64,000 bases of DNA from Halobaculum sp. MBLA0143 (GCF_041361465.1 NZ_JBGKAC010000001.1:992001-1056000); one strand, 5' to 3'. Positions 1 to 8,471 are shown, counted from the stretch's first letter. The notes: generated by a model from the letters alone, not told the origin. Translations and numbers: made by a program.

Positions 1-772
1 CGGCTGCTAGAACAGTGCTAAAGCCAAGCTCACGCTGAAACTCCCAATCGTAAGGGGAGTAATATCGTTTCATCGCATCAACGTACTGTTGAGGATACGC
101 CAACCGTCCGACAACTGTTTCACTCATGTGGGCTGCGGACACGGTTCGTTTGTCTATATCGCTGTAATCGGTCCTTTCGTCCGCTAGCTCTGATGAAGCG
201 TACAGCTTTGCACCCACGTTCATCAGCTTTTTTGACAGTATTCCGAGTGGGCGCTGGTCCGTTCTCATCTTACCTCTGAACTTATCGAGAGGGAAGCGCT
301 TGAAGTACTGTACTGCACGTTCTGTAGATTGGTTTACCGCTGACTCAGACGGTTCGAACGAAGCTACCACAGTCTGCATGTATGTATTCAGTTTCGGTGG
401 CAGCCCTACATCCTCCTCAAACACATCTCCGGACCCTAGAGAATCCCCAACGGCATGTGCGAGACGAAGAAGTGTCAGCACATTTTTACTACCATACTCA
501 CTCACTATTGACTCTAGTTCGTTTACTGCCTCAGATTCAGATGTCGAGCTCAGGCTCCTTGCCCGACTGGTTAGGCTTGAGGCACGGGGAAATCCCATTA
601 GTCTTGTCCAATAGAATCCCGATCCAATCTCCTTTTGAGTTTCATACGGGATCTCGCCAGACTGTAGCCCTGTCACTAACGTCGGCTTCTCAGAACTACA
701 CTTCTCGCAAACTTCAGTAGGTCCGTTTGTACTTTGTCTCTCTATGTCACTGAGGCAGAGAGGGCATTCCAT
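1..772 (-). CDS. Zinc-ribbon hypothetical protein, 3' end outside window
   Basis: The minus strand is open without a stop from the ATG at 770-772 to the window edge (at least 257 codons). The N-terminus has two CxxC pairs (C3/C6 and C22/C25), a treble-clef or zinc-ribbon arrangement; the remainder is Ser-rich and helical-looking and I do not recognise it. Codon use (AAA, TCT, CTA, AGA, ATA) is unlike every neighbour downstream, and the DNA is visibly AT-richer, so recent transfer or an accessory region is likely. A TATA-like box about 25-30 nt upstream fits a leaderless mRNA. Function unknown; the open frame and the paired cysteines make a real gene likely. Confidence 0.7.
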   Translation of the reverse strand, partial: MECPLCLSDIERQSTNGPTEVCEKCSSEKPTLVTGLQSGEIPYETQKEIGSGFYWTRLMGFPRASSLTSRARSLSSTSESEAVNELESIVSEYGSKNVLTLLRLAHAVGDSLGSGDVFEEDVGLPPKLNTYMQTVVASFEPSESAVNQSTERAVQYFKRFPLDKFRGKMRTDQRPLGILSKKLMNVGAKLYASSELADERTDYSDIDKRTVSAAHMSETVVGRLAYPQQYVDAMKRYYSPYDWEFQRELGFSTVLAA

Positions 773-794
773 AGTCACATGGTATGATGCTCTG

Positions 795-802
795 TTTATA
801 AT
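795..802 (-). promoter_or_regulatory. TATA-like box for the zinc-ribbon gene
   Basis: On the minus strand this reads gattataaa. It lies about 23-31 nt before the ATG at 772, the spacing of leaderless haloarchaeal promoters. Confidence 0.5.
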
Positions 803-864
803 CCTGTGTTATTCTAATCTGACATGAATAAGTGGATCAATTCAGGCACCTCCTGACAGACGGC

Positions 865-870
865 TTAATA
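865..870 (+). promoter_or_regulatory. TATA box of the GST-like gene
   Basis: TTAATA lies 29 nt before the ATG at 894, implying a leaderless transcript. Confidence 0.5.
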
Positions 871-893
871 CCTCGGCAGAACAAACCTCCTAT

Positions 894-1925
894 ATGAGCG
901 AGGGCCGCAACATGCTCGTGGACGGCGAGTGGAAGGTCGACTTCAAACAGACGGACGAGGACGGAGAGTTCCAGCGCTCGGTCACGGACTTCCGGGACTG
1001 GATCGACGGCAGCGTGCCGGAGGCGGGCGCCGACCCCGTCTCGAACCCCGAGTTCGAAGCGGAGTCCGGGCGCTACCACCTGTACATCAACCGCGCGTGT
1101 CCGTGGGCCCACCGGGCCGCGATGTCCCGACGGCTCAACGGGCTGGAGGACCACGTCTCCATCTCGCTCACGCAGCCGGAACGGTACGATCAGGGCTGGG
1201 AGTTCTCCGACGAGCAGCCGGACCCGTTGTACGGGGAGTCGTACCTCCGGGACGTGTACCGCCGGGCCGACGACGACTACACCGGGCGCGTGACCGTCCC
1301 CGTCCTGTGGGACACTCAGACGGAGACCATCGTCAACAACGAGAGCGAGGAGATCATGCGGCAGTTCGACACCGGCTTCTCCGAACTCGGCAACGACGTG
1401 AACCTCTACCCGGAGGAGCACCGCGAGGAGATCGACGAGACCATCGCGGACGTCTACCCGAAGATCAACAACGGCGTCTACCGCGCCGGCTTCGCCACGA
1501 CCCAGGCCGCCTACGACGAGGCGGTGGACGAGCTGTTCGCGGCCCTGGACCGCTACGACGACCACCTCGCCGACCACCGCTACCTCGTGGGCGATCGGCC
1601 GACGGAGGCGGACATCGCGTTGTTCGCCACGCTCGTCCGCTTCGACCACGTCTACCACACCCACTTCCGGTGTAACCGTCGCGCGATCCACGAGTACGAC
1701 AGCCTCTGGGGGTACACGAAGGACATCTACCAGACGCCCGGGATCGCCGAGACGGTGAATATCGACCACATCACGCGACACTACTACTCCAGTCACGCAT
1801 CGCTGAACCCGAAGCGACTCGTCCCGACCGGGCCTGACATCGACTTCGGCGAGCCCCACGACCGCGCGGAACTGCCGGGCGAGCCGCCGGCGGCGCTGAC
1901 CGAGGAGACGGCGACGGCGGACTGA
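894..1925 (+). CDS. Glutathionyl-hydroquinone reductase-like (xi-class GST) protein
   Basis: The 343-aa product matches the xi-class glutathione transferase family (YqjG/ECM4 type) in length and layout. An N-terminal thioredoxin fold carries the signature RACPWAHR with the catalytic Cys at residue 69; an all-helical C-terminal domain follows from about residue 170. Family members reduce glutathionyl-hydroquinones. Haloarchaea are generally thought to use gamma-glutamylcysteine rather than glutathione, so the natural thiol substrate here is probably different (inference). The ATG is chosen because a TATA box lies 29 nt upstream. It is monocistronic, with the next gene on the same strand about 50 nt on. 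Confidence 0.85.
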   Translation: MSEGRNMLVDGEWKVDFKQTDEDGEFQRSVTDFRDWIDGSVPEAGADPVSNPEFEAESGRYHLYINRACPWAHRAAMSRRLNGLEDHVSISLTQPERYDQGWEFSDEQPDPLYGESYLRDVYRRADDDYTGRVTVPVLWDTQTETIVNNESEEIMRQFDTGFSELGNDVNLYPEEHREEIDETIADVYPKINNGVYRAGFATTQAAYDEAVDELFAALDRYDDHLADHRYLVGDRPTEADIALFATLVRFDHVYHTHFRCNRRAIHEYDSLWGYTKDIYQTPGIAETVNIDHITRHYYSSHASLNPKRLVPTGPDIDFGEPHDRAELPGEPPAALTEETATAD

Positions 1926-1977
1926 CGGCGACTGCGGGAGAGAGTTTTTGTACGAGTTAGGGAGCAAACAGGGTGTC

Positions 1978-2727
1978 GTGGTGGACTCAGAACAGTTGCC
2001 CGAGCCGTCGCTGCCGGAGCTACTGCTCGTGACCGCGTTTCTCGTCCCCGTCACCGTGGTGGCGCTGGATCTCCTCGGTGTCGTGAATCTGACATCTGGC
2101 GGTCTGCCGGTCGACGTTGCCACGTTCGCCGACATCGCCGGCGTGTTCGGATCAGTCGTCTCGACGTTCGCGCTCGTGCTCCTCTACCGGGAGCAGACGA
2201 AGATCCAACGTCGCCAGGAAGAGTGGATGGCGGCCGACCACGTCCCGGACGTGTTCGTCGACGAGTGGGAGGTGACACAGAATCGTATCGAACTGGGCCT
2301 CTCCAACCTCGGGACTGGCGTCGCTCGGAACCTGCGCGTGAAGGCGACTGCCGAGACGACCGGGCCCCACGGCGTCTCCACTGTGACGTTCGGCACGCGA
2401 GTGTCGCGGGAGCCGTCGCCCGCACGAGTTCTCCGTCCCGACGAAGATGATGTCACGAAGTTCGTCGGCGACCTCGATGTCGACGAAGTGACTGGCAGCC
2501 TCCGCACGACCGACTCGTCTGTCGAGAACGTCTTGACCTGGCTGAACGCCGAAGATTCCCCTATCGAGGTCACCCTCCGAATCGAGTACGACCATGTCGG
2601 GCGGGAGTCGGACTCTCAGCAGGTCTTCTGTTATCTCGCCGGTCCACAGAAGCTCAGATCTGCCGAGGACCTACTGGTCTCGACCGACGATCGAGCCGAG
2701 GGCGAACTGGGCACGACAGACGACTGA
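1978..2727 (+). CDS. Hypothetical two-TM membrane protein
   Basis: About 249 aa. The N-terminus has two hydrophobic segments (roughly residues 12-35 and 45-70), followed by a soluble domain rich in beta-strand-like stretches with no motif I recognise. The layout suggests an anchored cytoplasmic domain. A TTG at 1948 is also in frame, but GTG-GTG at 1978/1981 is preferred because a T-rich stretch at 1944-1949 sits at promoter distance. Family unknown. Confidence 0.6.
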   Translation: MVDSEQLPEPSLPELLLVTAFLVPVTVVALDLLGVVNLTSGGLPVDVATFADIAGVFGSVVSTFALVLLYREQTKIQRRQEEWMAADHVPDVFVDEWEVTQNRIELGLSNLGTGVARNLRVKATAETTGPHGVSTVTFGTRVSREPSPARVLRPDEDDVTKFVGDLDVDEVTGSLRTTDSSVENVLTWLNAEDSPIEVTLRIEYDHVGRESDSQQVFCYLAGPQKLRSAEDLLVSTDDRAEGELGTTDD

Positions 2728-2743
2728 CGTAGCCGAACGAGAG

Positions 2744-2749
2744 TTTATC
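2744..2749 (+). promoter_or_regulatory. TATA box for the 2774 gene
   Basis: TTTATC lies 30 nt upstream of the ATG at 2774. Confidence 0.45.
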
Positions 2750-2773
2750 ACTCAGACAGCGCTACGGTGAGAC

Positions 2774-3175
2774 ATGAGCACGAAGGAGGACAACGATCCG
2801 TTGGAGGGACTGGTCGTTGACCGCGACCGGGCCAGCAAAGAACACGTTGCGGAGGCACTTGGGGGTGTTATCGACATCGGCGACGACGGAGATCTGTTGA
2901 AAGCACCGGGGTTCGACCCGCTGAACTCCAAACAGCGTATGATTGCGCTCCTCCTGGGGCAGTGGGCAGCCTGCCAGCTCGATCTCGCCGACGAACGGAT
3001 GCTCTCTCTCGAGTACTTATCTGACCAACTCTGTTTGGCCCTACCCACGATCGACACGTACGTATCCGACGTGTCTGAGCTCGTCGTATCCGAAGGAGAG
3101 GCCTTGACGGTGGCTAACGGGCGAATTGTCGACGCTGCGGAGTTCGTCGACCCCGAAGTAACCGCCTCCGAGTGA
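2774..3175 (+). CDS. Hypothetical protein with possible helix-turn-helix
   Basis: 133 aa, acidic and soluble. Residues 75-105 (LSLEYLSDQLCLALPTIDTY) could form a helix-turn-helix, but the match is by eye only. It has its own TATA-like box 30 nt upstream, so it is probably transcribed separately from the membrane protein before it. Codon use is slightly less biased than the neighbours. Function unknown. Confidence 0.55.
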   Translation: MSTKEDNDPLEGLVVDRDRASKEHVAEALGGVIDIGDDGDLLKAPGFDPLNSKQRMIALLLGQWAACQLDLADERMLSLEYLSDQLCLALPTIDTYVSDVSELVVSEGEALTVANGRIVDAAEFVDPEVTASE

Positions 3176-3218
3176 CTGAGCCGCCCCGTAACGACGACTG
3201 TACCCCTCCGAAGTCTAC

Positions 3219-3857
3219 TCAGCCGTCCCCCGCTCCAACGTCCTCTATCTCCGGCGCCCCAGCCTCGGCCTTCGCCGCCAGGAACGACGCCTCCGCCTCC
3301 GCGAGATCACGCTCCGCGAACGACCGCAACCCCGCCCGGTACGTCTCGTCGTCCCCGTCGGCGGGCGCTGCGGTCGGCCGCTCCAGCACCCGCTCGGCCA
3401 GTCCGGTCTCGCGGCCGGTGTCGACGAAGCCGGCCTTCCAGAGCGCGTGGTACGAGAAGACGTTGTTGACGGCGATGCGCGCCGTGTCGAAGCCGGCGTC
3501 TGCGGCGCGGGCGGCGGTGAACCGGGCCAGTCGCGGGGCGACTCCCTCGCCCCGGCGGTCGCGCCGGACGGTGACGTACCGGAGCCACAGTGTCGACGGC
3601 GCCGTGCGGTCGGCGTTGCACGCGACCGCGGCGACGACGGTGTCGGGCGACTCGGTCCACTCGCGGTCGCCCGGCGGGTCGGCCGGCGGCGGGCCGGCGT
3701 CGGACAGATCCAGTTCGGCCGTCGGGGTCGCGTCCGGGTCCAGCGTCGCCGTCACGCCCGTGTCCGGCCCGTGGAACTTCCCGGCGTAGGCGAACGCGCG
3801 GTAGTCCAGCCGGAGGCGTGGGCCGTCCGGCGGCCACCCGAGGACGCGGTGGTACAC
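3219..3857 (-). CDS. GNAT-family N-acetyltransferase
   Basis: 212 aa. The acetyl-CoA binding motif A is clear: LRYVTVRRDRRGEGVAPRL (R/Q-x-x-G-x-G/A type), around residues 92-110. It is followed by a helix and the motif-B region FSYHALWKAGF. The N-terminal 60 residues and the C-terminal 40 residues are family-specific. The substrate cannot be predicted. It is convergent with the 2774 gene and divergent from the methyltransferase at 3925. Confidence 0.75.
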   Translation of the reverse strand: MYHRVLGWPPDGPRLRLDYRAFAYAGKFHGPDTGVTATLDPDATPTAELDLSDAGPPPADPPGDREWTESPDTVVAAVACNADRTAPSTLWLRYVTVRRDRRGEGVAPRLARFTAARAADAGFDTARIAVNNVFSYHALWKAGFVDTGRETGLAERVLERPTAAPADGDDETYRAGLRSFAERDLAEAEASFLAAKAEAGAPEIEDVGAGDG

Positions 3858-3924
3858 GGCCGAACTCCGAGCGCTAGCCTCAAAAACGTCAAGCTACTTC
3901 CCCGACCGGCGCGTAGGCTCGGTC

Positions 3925-4596
3925 GTGACAGACACCGGCGGGCGACACGGACCGGGAGACGTGCACTTCTTCGACCGGATCGCCGGGCTGTACGACCTGG
4001 CGATGCCGCCGGCGCGACCGACTGACCTGCGTGCCGGGCTGCGGTTCGCCGACCGACCGGTCGAACGGGTCGTCGACGCCGCGGGCGGCACCGGTCGGGC
4101 CGCCCGGGCGCTGACGGAGACGGGCGGCCCCAGCGGCGGCGTGACGCCGTCGGTGACGGTCGTGGATGTCTCCCCGGAGATGTTGTCGCGGGCGGCCGCA
4201 GGCGGGTTCGACGCCGTCCGGGGTGACCTCCGGGCGCCGCCGTTGCGACCCGAGAGCGTCGACGCGGTGGTCGTGACGGACGCGCTCCACCACGTTCCGG
4301 ACGCGGAGGCGGCGCTCGTGGCGCTGACGGAGACGGTCGCCCCCGGCGGGGTCGTTGTCGTCCGAGAGTTCGACCCCGAGACCGTCCGCGGCCGAGGGCT
4401 GGCGCTGGCCGAGCGGGCCGTCGGGATGGACTCGACGTTCCTGACGCCGGCGACGGTAGAACGGACGCTCCGGCGAGCGGGACTGCGCGCGTACGAGATC
4501 CAACCCGGATTCGGCTACACTGTCGTCGGCGTGGTGCCCCGAGGCGACGAACGCTCCCCGTCCGCGGCGACCGTCGCCGAGAATCCGGACGATTAA
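3925..4596 (+). CDS. Class I SAM-dependent methyltransferase (UbiE/MenG-like)
   Basis: 223 aa with a Rossmann-type methyltransferase fold. Motif I is VVDAAGGTGRAARAL (residues 49-63), with the acidic post-I strand VTVVDVSPEML and motif II/III DAVVVTDALHHVPDAEAAL. The HFFDRIAGLYD N-terminus is typical of UbiE/MenG-like C-methyltransferases acting on quinones, but broader substrate use is possible. GTG start. The following membrane gene starts 24 nt after its stop, so the two may be cotranscribed. Confidence 0.75.
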   Translation: MTDTGGRHGPGDVHFFDRIAGLYDLAMPPARPTDLRAGLRFADRPVERVVDAAGGTGRAARALTETGGPSGGVTPSVTVVDVSPEMLSRAAAGGFDAVRGDLRAPPLRPESVDAVVVTDALHHVPDAEAALVALTETVAPGGVVVVREFDPETVRGRGLALAERAVGMDSTFLTPATVERTLRRAGLRAYEIQPGFGYTVVGVVPRGDERSPSAATVAENPDD

Positions 4597-4620
4597 ACCG
4601 CCCGCGGGTGAGCCTCCGGT

Positions 4621-5046
4621 ATGGCCACCGCCTCGGAGTTCCTCGAGAGGAGAGTCGACCCCGGGACGCTCCCGTTGGCCGTCGGCGACGTGTTCGTGAT
4701 CGTCGCGTTCCTGTACGCCGGGACGCTGCGACACGACACGGTCGGATTCCCGCCGACGGCAGACGGACTGGTCCACTTCGGGGGAGTCGTCGCCCCGTTC
4801 CTGATCGGCTGGCTGCTCGTCTCCGTTCCGATCGGCGCCTACTCCGCCGGCGCCGGCGAGTCCGCGAAGGCGTCCGTCCCGTTGGCGATCCGGTCGTGGG
4901 TCGGCGCGGGCGTGATCGGGCTGAGCCTGCGCGCGACGCCGGTGTTCGACGGCGGCGTCCAGTTGGTGTTCGCGGCGGTCGTGTTCCTCGTCGGCACCGT
5001 CTCGCTGGGGCTGTTCCGGTACGTCGCCGGACGCCTCCGGGGCTGA
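4621..5046 (+). CDS. DUF3054-type four-TM membrane protein
   Basis: 141 aa with four hydrophobic segments (about 20-36, 53-74, 88-104 and 112-132). The sequence pattern (GDVFVIVAFLYAGTLRH near the N-terminus, RSWVGAGVIGLSLRA in the middle) matches the DUF3054 family as I remember it. This is an integral membrane family of unknown function found in haloarchaea and actinobacteria. Confidence 0.7.
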   Translation: MATASEFLERRVDPGTLPLAVGDVFVIVAFLYAGTLRHDTVGFPPTADGLVHFGGVVAPFLIGWLLVSVPIGAYSAGAGESAKASVPLAIRSWVGAGVIGLSLRATPVFDGGVQLVFAAVVFLVGTVSLGLFRYVAGRLRG

Positions 5047-5141
5047 GGCACGCGCCGTCGCGCCAGACCGAGACGACAGACGACCGAGAGCTGTCGCGCC
5101 AGAACGAAACGACAAAGAGTCGACCGACGCAAGCGTCGGGT

Positions 5142-5459
5142 ATGAGTGACACCGACTGGCCACACGACCCGGACGGCGAGCAGGGCAGCGAGGGCCGCCG
5201 GAAGTACGGCCACGCCGTCCTGGCGAAGAAGATCGACGAGTCGGAGGACTTCCCGGTCCGCGCCGGCGACTACGTCGACGAGTACGGCGACCACCCCGTC
5301 CGACTAGACGACGAGACGGTCGTCTCCGTCGCCGACGTGTTCGAGGGAATCGACGACGACGAGACGTTCGAGGACTTCGTCGCGTTCCACGAGGCCGTCG
5401 GTCGCGCGATGCGTGACAGCGGGCTGTGGACGTACGAAGGGTCACGGGCGTTCGCCTGA
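5142..5459 (+). CDS. Conserved haloarchaeal protein (DUF5785-like)
   Basis: 105 aa, very acidic. It opens MSDTDWPHDPDGEQGSEGRR and contains KYGHAVLAKKIDE and DDETFEDFVAFHEAVG, features I associate with the haloarchaea-only DUF5785 family. Function unknown. The ATG at 5142 is chosen over an in-frame upstream extension that runs through the preceding gene. The 95-nt gap before it contains two copies of a short direct repeat (gtcgcgccaga...acgaca). Confidence 0.7.
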   Translation: MSDTDWPHDPDGEQGSEGRRKYGHAVLAKKIDESEDFPVRAGDYVDEYGDHPVRLDDETVVSVADVFEGIDDDETFEDFVAFHEAVGRAMRDSGLWTYEGSRAFA

Positions 5460-5477
5460 CGCGCCGCGGCGACTCGA

Positions 5478-5933
5478 CTACCGTTCGTCGCTGTCCAGCA
5501 CCCGGATCTGGTCGCCACGCACCGTGACCGGAATCGGGACGGTCGCCTCGTACAGCTCCACCGTCACCTGGTCTTTCCCCTCGTCGATACGCTGGACCTG
5601 CGCCTTCTCACCCTTGAACGGCCCGGCGATCAGCTCCACGATGTCCCCCTCGGCGATCCCCTCGACGTCCGGGGTCGGCGAGAGGAAGTGTTCGACCTCG
5701 GACATCTTCGAGCGGCCGGCCTCGCCGTCCGGGCCTTCGACCAGCCCGCGGGAGTGGGGCACCTCCTCCAGCACGCGCCGGATGGCGGCGTCGTCGTCCG
5801 CCTCCACGAGCACGTAGCTCGTGAGCTGGTCGGGCGCCAACGCGGCGTGGATGGTCGGCTCGTCTTTGTTCGCCACCATGTCGGCGACGGTACGCTCCTG
5901 ACTCGCGGTGGTCTTGACCGAGTAGATCGGCAC
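5478..5933 (-). CDS. spt5: Transcription elongation factor Spt5 (archaeal NusG)
   Basis: 151 aa: an N-terminal NGN domain (IYSVKTTASQERTVADMV to about residue 85) followed by a KOW domain (GIAEGDIVELIAGPFKGEKAQVQRID, residues 91-118). It binds the RNA polymerase clamp together with Spt4 and raises processivity, and it can couple polymerase to the ribosome. GTG start directly abuts the secE stop codon, so translation is likely coupled. The secE-spt5 pair is the standard archaeal arrangement. Confidence 0.92.
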   Translation of the reverse strand: MPIYSVKTTASQERTVADMVANKDEPTIHAALAPDQLTSYVLVEADDDAAIRRVLEEVPHSRGLVEGPDGEAGRSKMSEVEHFLSPTPDVEGIAEGDIVELIAGPFKGEKAQVQRIDEGKDQVTVELYEATVPIPVTVRGDQIRVLDSDER

Positions 5934-6107
5934 CTAGATCCCCCCGGTTACGAAGAACATGACCACGTAGATGAGGAAGCCGACGAGCCCGACCAGGAAC
6001 ACCCCGGCGCCGGCGATCTTCGACACCTGGGAGAACTCCTCCCACTCCGGCCGGCTCGCCAGCTTGAGGACGCGTACGTAGTCGCTCAGTTCGTACTTCA
6101 CTTCCAT
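5934..6107 (-). CDS. secE: Protein translocase subunit SecE (Sec61-gamma)
   Basis: 57 aa, the normal length for archaeal SecE. An amphipathic helix (YELSDYVRVLKLASRPEWEE) precedes a single transmembrane segment (residues 31-53). It clamps SecY in the membrane as part of the SecYE-beta translocon. The ATG at 6107 matches the conserved MEVKYELSDY start. The first gene of a two-gene unit with spt5, with zero spacing. Confidence 0.92.
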   Translation of the reverse strand: MEVKYELSDYVRVLKLASRPEWEEFSQVSKIAGAGVFLVGLVGFLIYVVMFFVTGGI

Positions 6108-6201
6108 ACGCCGGCGGTACAGCGTCCCGACTCCTATATCTGACGGACCCCGGCGGCGACGGACCAGTGAGGTTTTCTCGGCGGCGACGCCACGCTCGGG
6201 C

Positions 6202-7086
6202 ATGTTGGACCGACTCCTCGGCCGTGCCGCCCTGCGGGAGGAGCTCGAAGAACTGCGCGAGGAACGCGACTCGCTCGCCGCCCAACTCGAGGCAGAGTCG
6301 GAGCGGCGCAGCGAGGCGGCCCGAGCACGCCAGGAAGCCGAGGAACGTGTCAACCGACTGGAAGACCGCGTGACGGAGCTGGAAGACAGGGTGCAGCGCG
6401 CGACCGACGACGACGGGCCGTCCGTCCGTCGGCGAGAACGGCTCTCCCGCGACCGACTCGACGAGGTGCTCGACAGGCTCGACGGCTTCGAGACCGAACG
6501 CGAGGGGGCGCTCACCGCCGCCGTCGACGAGTCGACACAGCCGGCCGTCACAGACGCCCTGGGTGACCGCGCCGTCCTGGCCCGCCAGGCGGCGCCGACG
6601 GTGGTCTGTGTCGACGACGCCGGGCTAGTCAGCGTCGCGTTGTCCCCGCCGATCCAGCCGGCGCCGTTCTGCGAGTGGGGGTCGGAGTTCCGGCTCGACC
6701 GCGAGTGGTTCCAACCGACCGGACGGTTCGGGTTCGCGCTCGTCCGGTCGGACACGTACGCCGGCGGCGTGTACGAGGGTGGCGACCGGCAGACGTTCAC
6801 GGGGTTCCAGACGGACGTGACGGGAGAACACGACAAGGGTGGGTTCTCACAGGCTCGGTTCGAGCGCCGCCGCGAGGAGGAGATCGACGACCACGTAGAC
6901 CGGGTCCGAGGGGCTCTCGACGACCTGGACGCCGACCGGCTGATCCTCGTCGGCGAGTCGACGGCACTGGACCGGCTGTCCGTCGACGCCGACCACACCG
7001 CGGCCGTCGACGCCACCGGCCACGACGAAGACGCCTTGGGTCGTGCGTTCCGCGACTTCTGGACGACGGAACTGACGGCGTTGTAG
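6202..7086 (+). CDS. Vms1/eRF1-like peptidyl-tRNA hydrolase family protein
   Basis: 294 aa. An N-terminal coiled coil (residues 8-70, heptad-rich Glu/Arg/Leu) precedes an eRF1-domain-2-like fold. The segment DKGGFSQARFERRREEEI (residues 211-228) contains a GFSQ version of the GxxQ loop (Q217) that in Vms1/ANKZF1 releases nascent chains from stalled ribosomes. This, with the downstream helix and the VGESTAL strand, supports membership of the archaeal Vms1-like release factors. A role in ribosome-associated quality control is inferred from the family. It is divergent from secE-spt5. Confidence 0.75.
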   Translation: MLDRLLGRAALREELEELREERDSLAAQLEAESERRSEAARARQEAEERVNRLEDRVTELEDRVQRATDDDGPSVRRRERLSRDRLDEVLDRLDGFETEREGALTAAVDESTQPAVTDALGDRAVLARQAAPTVVCVDDAGLVSVALSPPIQPAPFCEWGSEFRLDREWFQPTGRFGFALVRSDTYAGGVYEGGDRQTFTGFQTDVTGEHDKGGFSQARFERRREEEIDDHVDRVRGALDDLDADRLILVGESTALDRLSVDADHTAAVDATGHDEDALGRAFRDFWTTELTAL

Positions 7087-7599
7087 CTACCAGTCCACGT
7101 CGAAGACGGTCTCGTCGGCCCTCGACTCGTCGACACGGACCCTGGCGAAGTTCGTCCCGCTCAGCTCTGCGGTCCCCTTCAACATCCCCTCCTCCCACGC
7201 GACCGGGTACGGCGTCGTCGACACCACACGGGCCGTCGACTCCCCCGTCTGTTCGAAGCTGTACCCGCCGGGGGCACTGCGGTGATTGGCCTCGTAGGCG
7301 TCGGTCAGGCGTTCGAGCGCCGCCGCCGGCTCGTCGTAGCCCGCCGTCCAGTCGGCGAACCGCGGCGTCGACTCGCCGATCTTCGTCAGGGCGTTCTCTC
7401 CGGTGTCCGTCTCGACGGTGTGCAACACCGCCAGGAAGTCGTCCAACGGGTACCACTCGTCGGGGTGTGGGTCCGGTCGCTCGATCCCCGCGTCGTCCAA
7501 CATCTCTCGCATCCGGCTCTGGAACACCGACATCACGCCGTCGAGACACACCTGCACCGTCTCGCCGATCACGTCACCCTCCACGTCGGGAGTGTTCAC
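7087..7599 (-). CDS. Hypothetical soluble protein
   Basis: 170 aa. It begins MNTPDVEGDVIGETVQVCLDGVMSVF and has conserved-looking aromatic patches (DEWYPLDDFL, PRFADWTAGY) and a C-terminal beta-rich half. The pattern recalls small ligand-binding domains, but I cannot assign a family. Its start overlaps the stop of the upstream sulfurtransferase by 4 nt, so the two are almost certainly one operon and possibly functionally linked. Confidence 0.6.
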   Translation of the reverse strand: MNTPDVEGDVIGETVQVCLDGVMSVFQSRMREMLDDAGIERPDPHPDEWYPLDDFLAVLHTVETDTGENALTKIGESTPRFADWTAGYDEPAAALERLTDAYEANHRSAPGGYSFEQTGESTARVVSTTPYPVAWEEGMLKGTAELSGTNFARVRVDESRADETVFDVDW

Positions 7600-8471
7600 G
7601 CCGAGTCACCCCCGTCGCCGTCCGGATCGGAGCCGGTCACGACTCGTGTCTCCGGGTCGTCCGCCCAGTCGGTCCACGAGCCGTCGTAGTTGGCCGCCCG
7701 TTCGTCCAACAGCTCTTCGATCACGAACCAGGTGATCGACGACCGCTCGCCGACCCGGCAGTAGGTGACGGTCCCCTCCTCCCCGATCACGTCGCCGTAC
7801 ACCTCCCGGAGCGCCGGCTCCGGCTGGAACCGCCCGTCGGCAGCGACGGCCTCACCCCACGGAACGTTCTCCGCGGTCGGGACGTGTCCCTCCTCGTCGG
7901 TGGTGTCGGGCACCTCGGCGGGCGGCTTCTCCCCCCGGTACTCCATCGGGTTCCGCACGTCGACGACGTTCTCGTCCGACTCGACGGCCGACTGCACCGC
8001 CGCGCGGTCGGCTCTGATCGACGTCGCCCGCCCGGAGACGGTGTACTCCCGGGTCGTGTACGTCGGCTCGGTCGTCGTGGTCTCGTACCCTTCTAGGTCC
8101 CAGTACCGACGACCGCCGTCGAGGAGTCGCACGTCGGCGTGCTCGTAGTACCGCAACACCCACAGCGCGTGACCGGCGAACCAGTTCGCCCGGTCGCCGT
8201 ACACCACGACCGTCGTCTCCGGGGTGATTCCCAACTCACCCAGCAGTGACGACAGCTCCTCGGGATCGACGAGTTCGTCCCCGAGCCCGTCGACGAGGTC
8301 TGCCTCCCAGTCGACGCCGACGGCACCCGGTACGTGCCAGTCGTCGTACACCTCCGGCTCCATGTCCACCTCGACGAGCCGCACGTCCGGGTCGTCCGAC
8401 CGAACGGCGTCGAGGTTGTCCAGCACCCACTCTGCCGTTGCGACCGACTCGTTGTTCTCGTAGTGTGACAC
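7596..8471 (-). CDS. Thiosulfate/3-mercaptopyruvate sulfurtransferase (tandem rhodanese)
   Basis: 291 aa with two rhodanese domains. The N-terminal domain (about 12-130) is inactive. The C-terminal domain (about 150-280) carries the active loop YCRVGERSS with the catalytic Cys at residue 238. Family members move sulfane sulfur from thiosulfate or 3-mercaptopyruvate to acceptors such as cyanide or thiols; the CRVGERS loop is common in the archaeal and actinobacterial thiosulfate branch. It is transcribed with the hypothetical gene that overlaps its stop by 4 nt. Confidence 0.85.
   Translation of the reverse strand: MSHYENNESVATAEWVLDNLDAVRSDDPDVRLVEVDMEPEVYDDWHVPGAVGVDWEADLVDGLGDELVDPEELSSLLGELGITPETTVVVYGDRANWFAGHALWVLRYYEHADVRLLDGGRRYWDLEGYETTTTEPTYTTREYTVSGRATSIRADRAAVQSAVESDENVVDVRNPMEYRGEKPPAEVPDTTDEEGHVPTAENVPWGEAVAADGRFQPEPALREVYGDVIGEEGTVTYCRVGERSSITWFVIEELLDERAANYDGSWTDWADDPETRVVTGSDPDGDGGDSA

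Noticed and set aside
837-2135. Long minus-strand reading frame opposite the GST-like gene
   Set aside because: Arg/Val-rich composition and no motifs; it is the antisense shadow expected in GC-rich DNA over a well-supported plus-strand gene.
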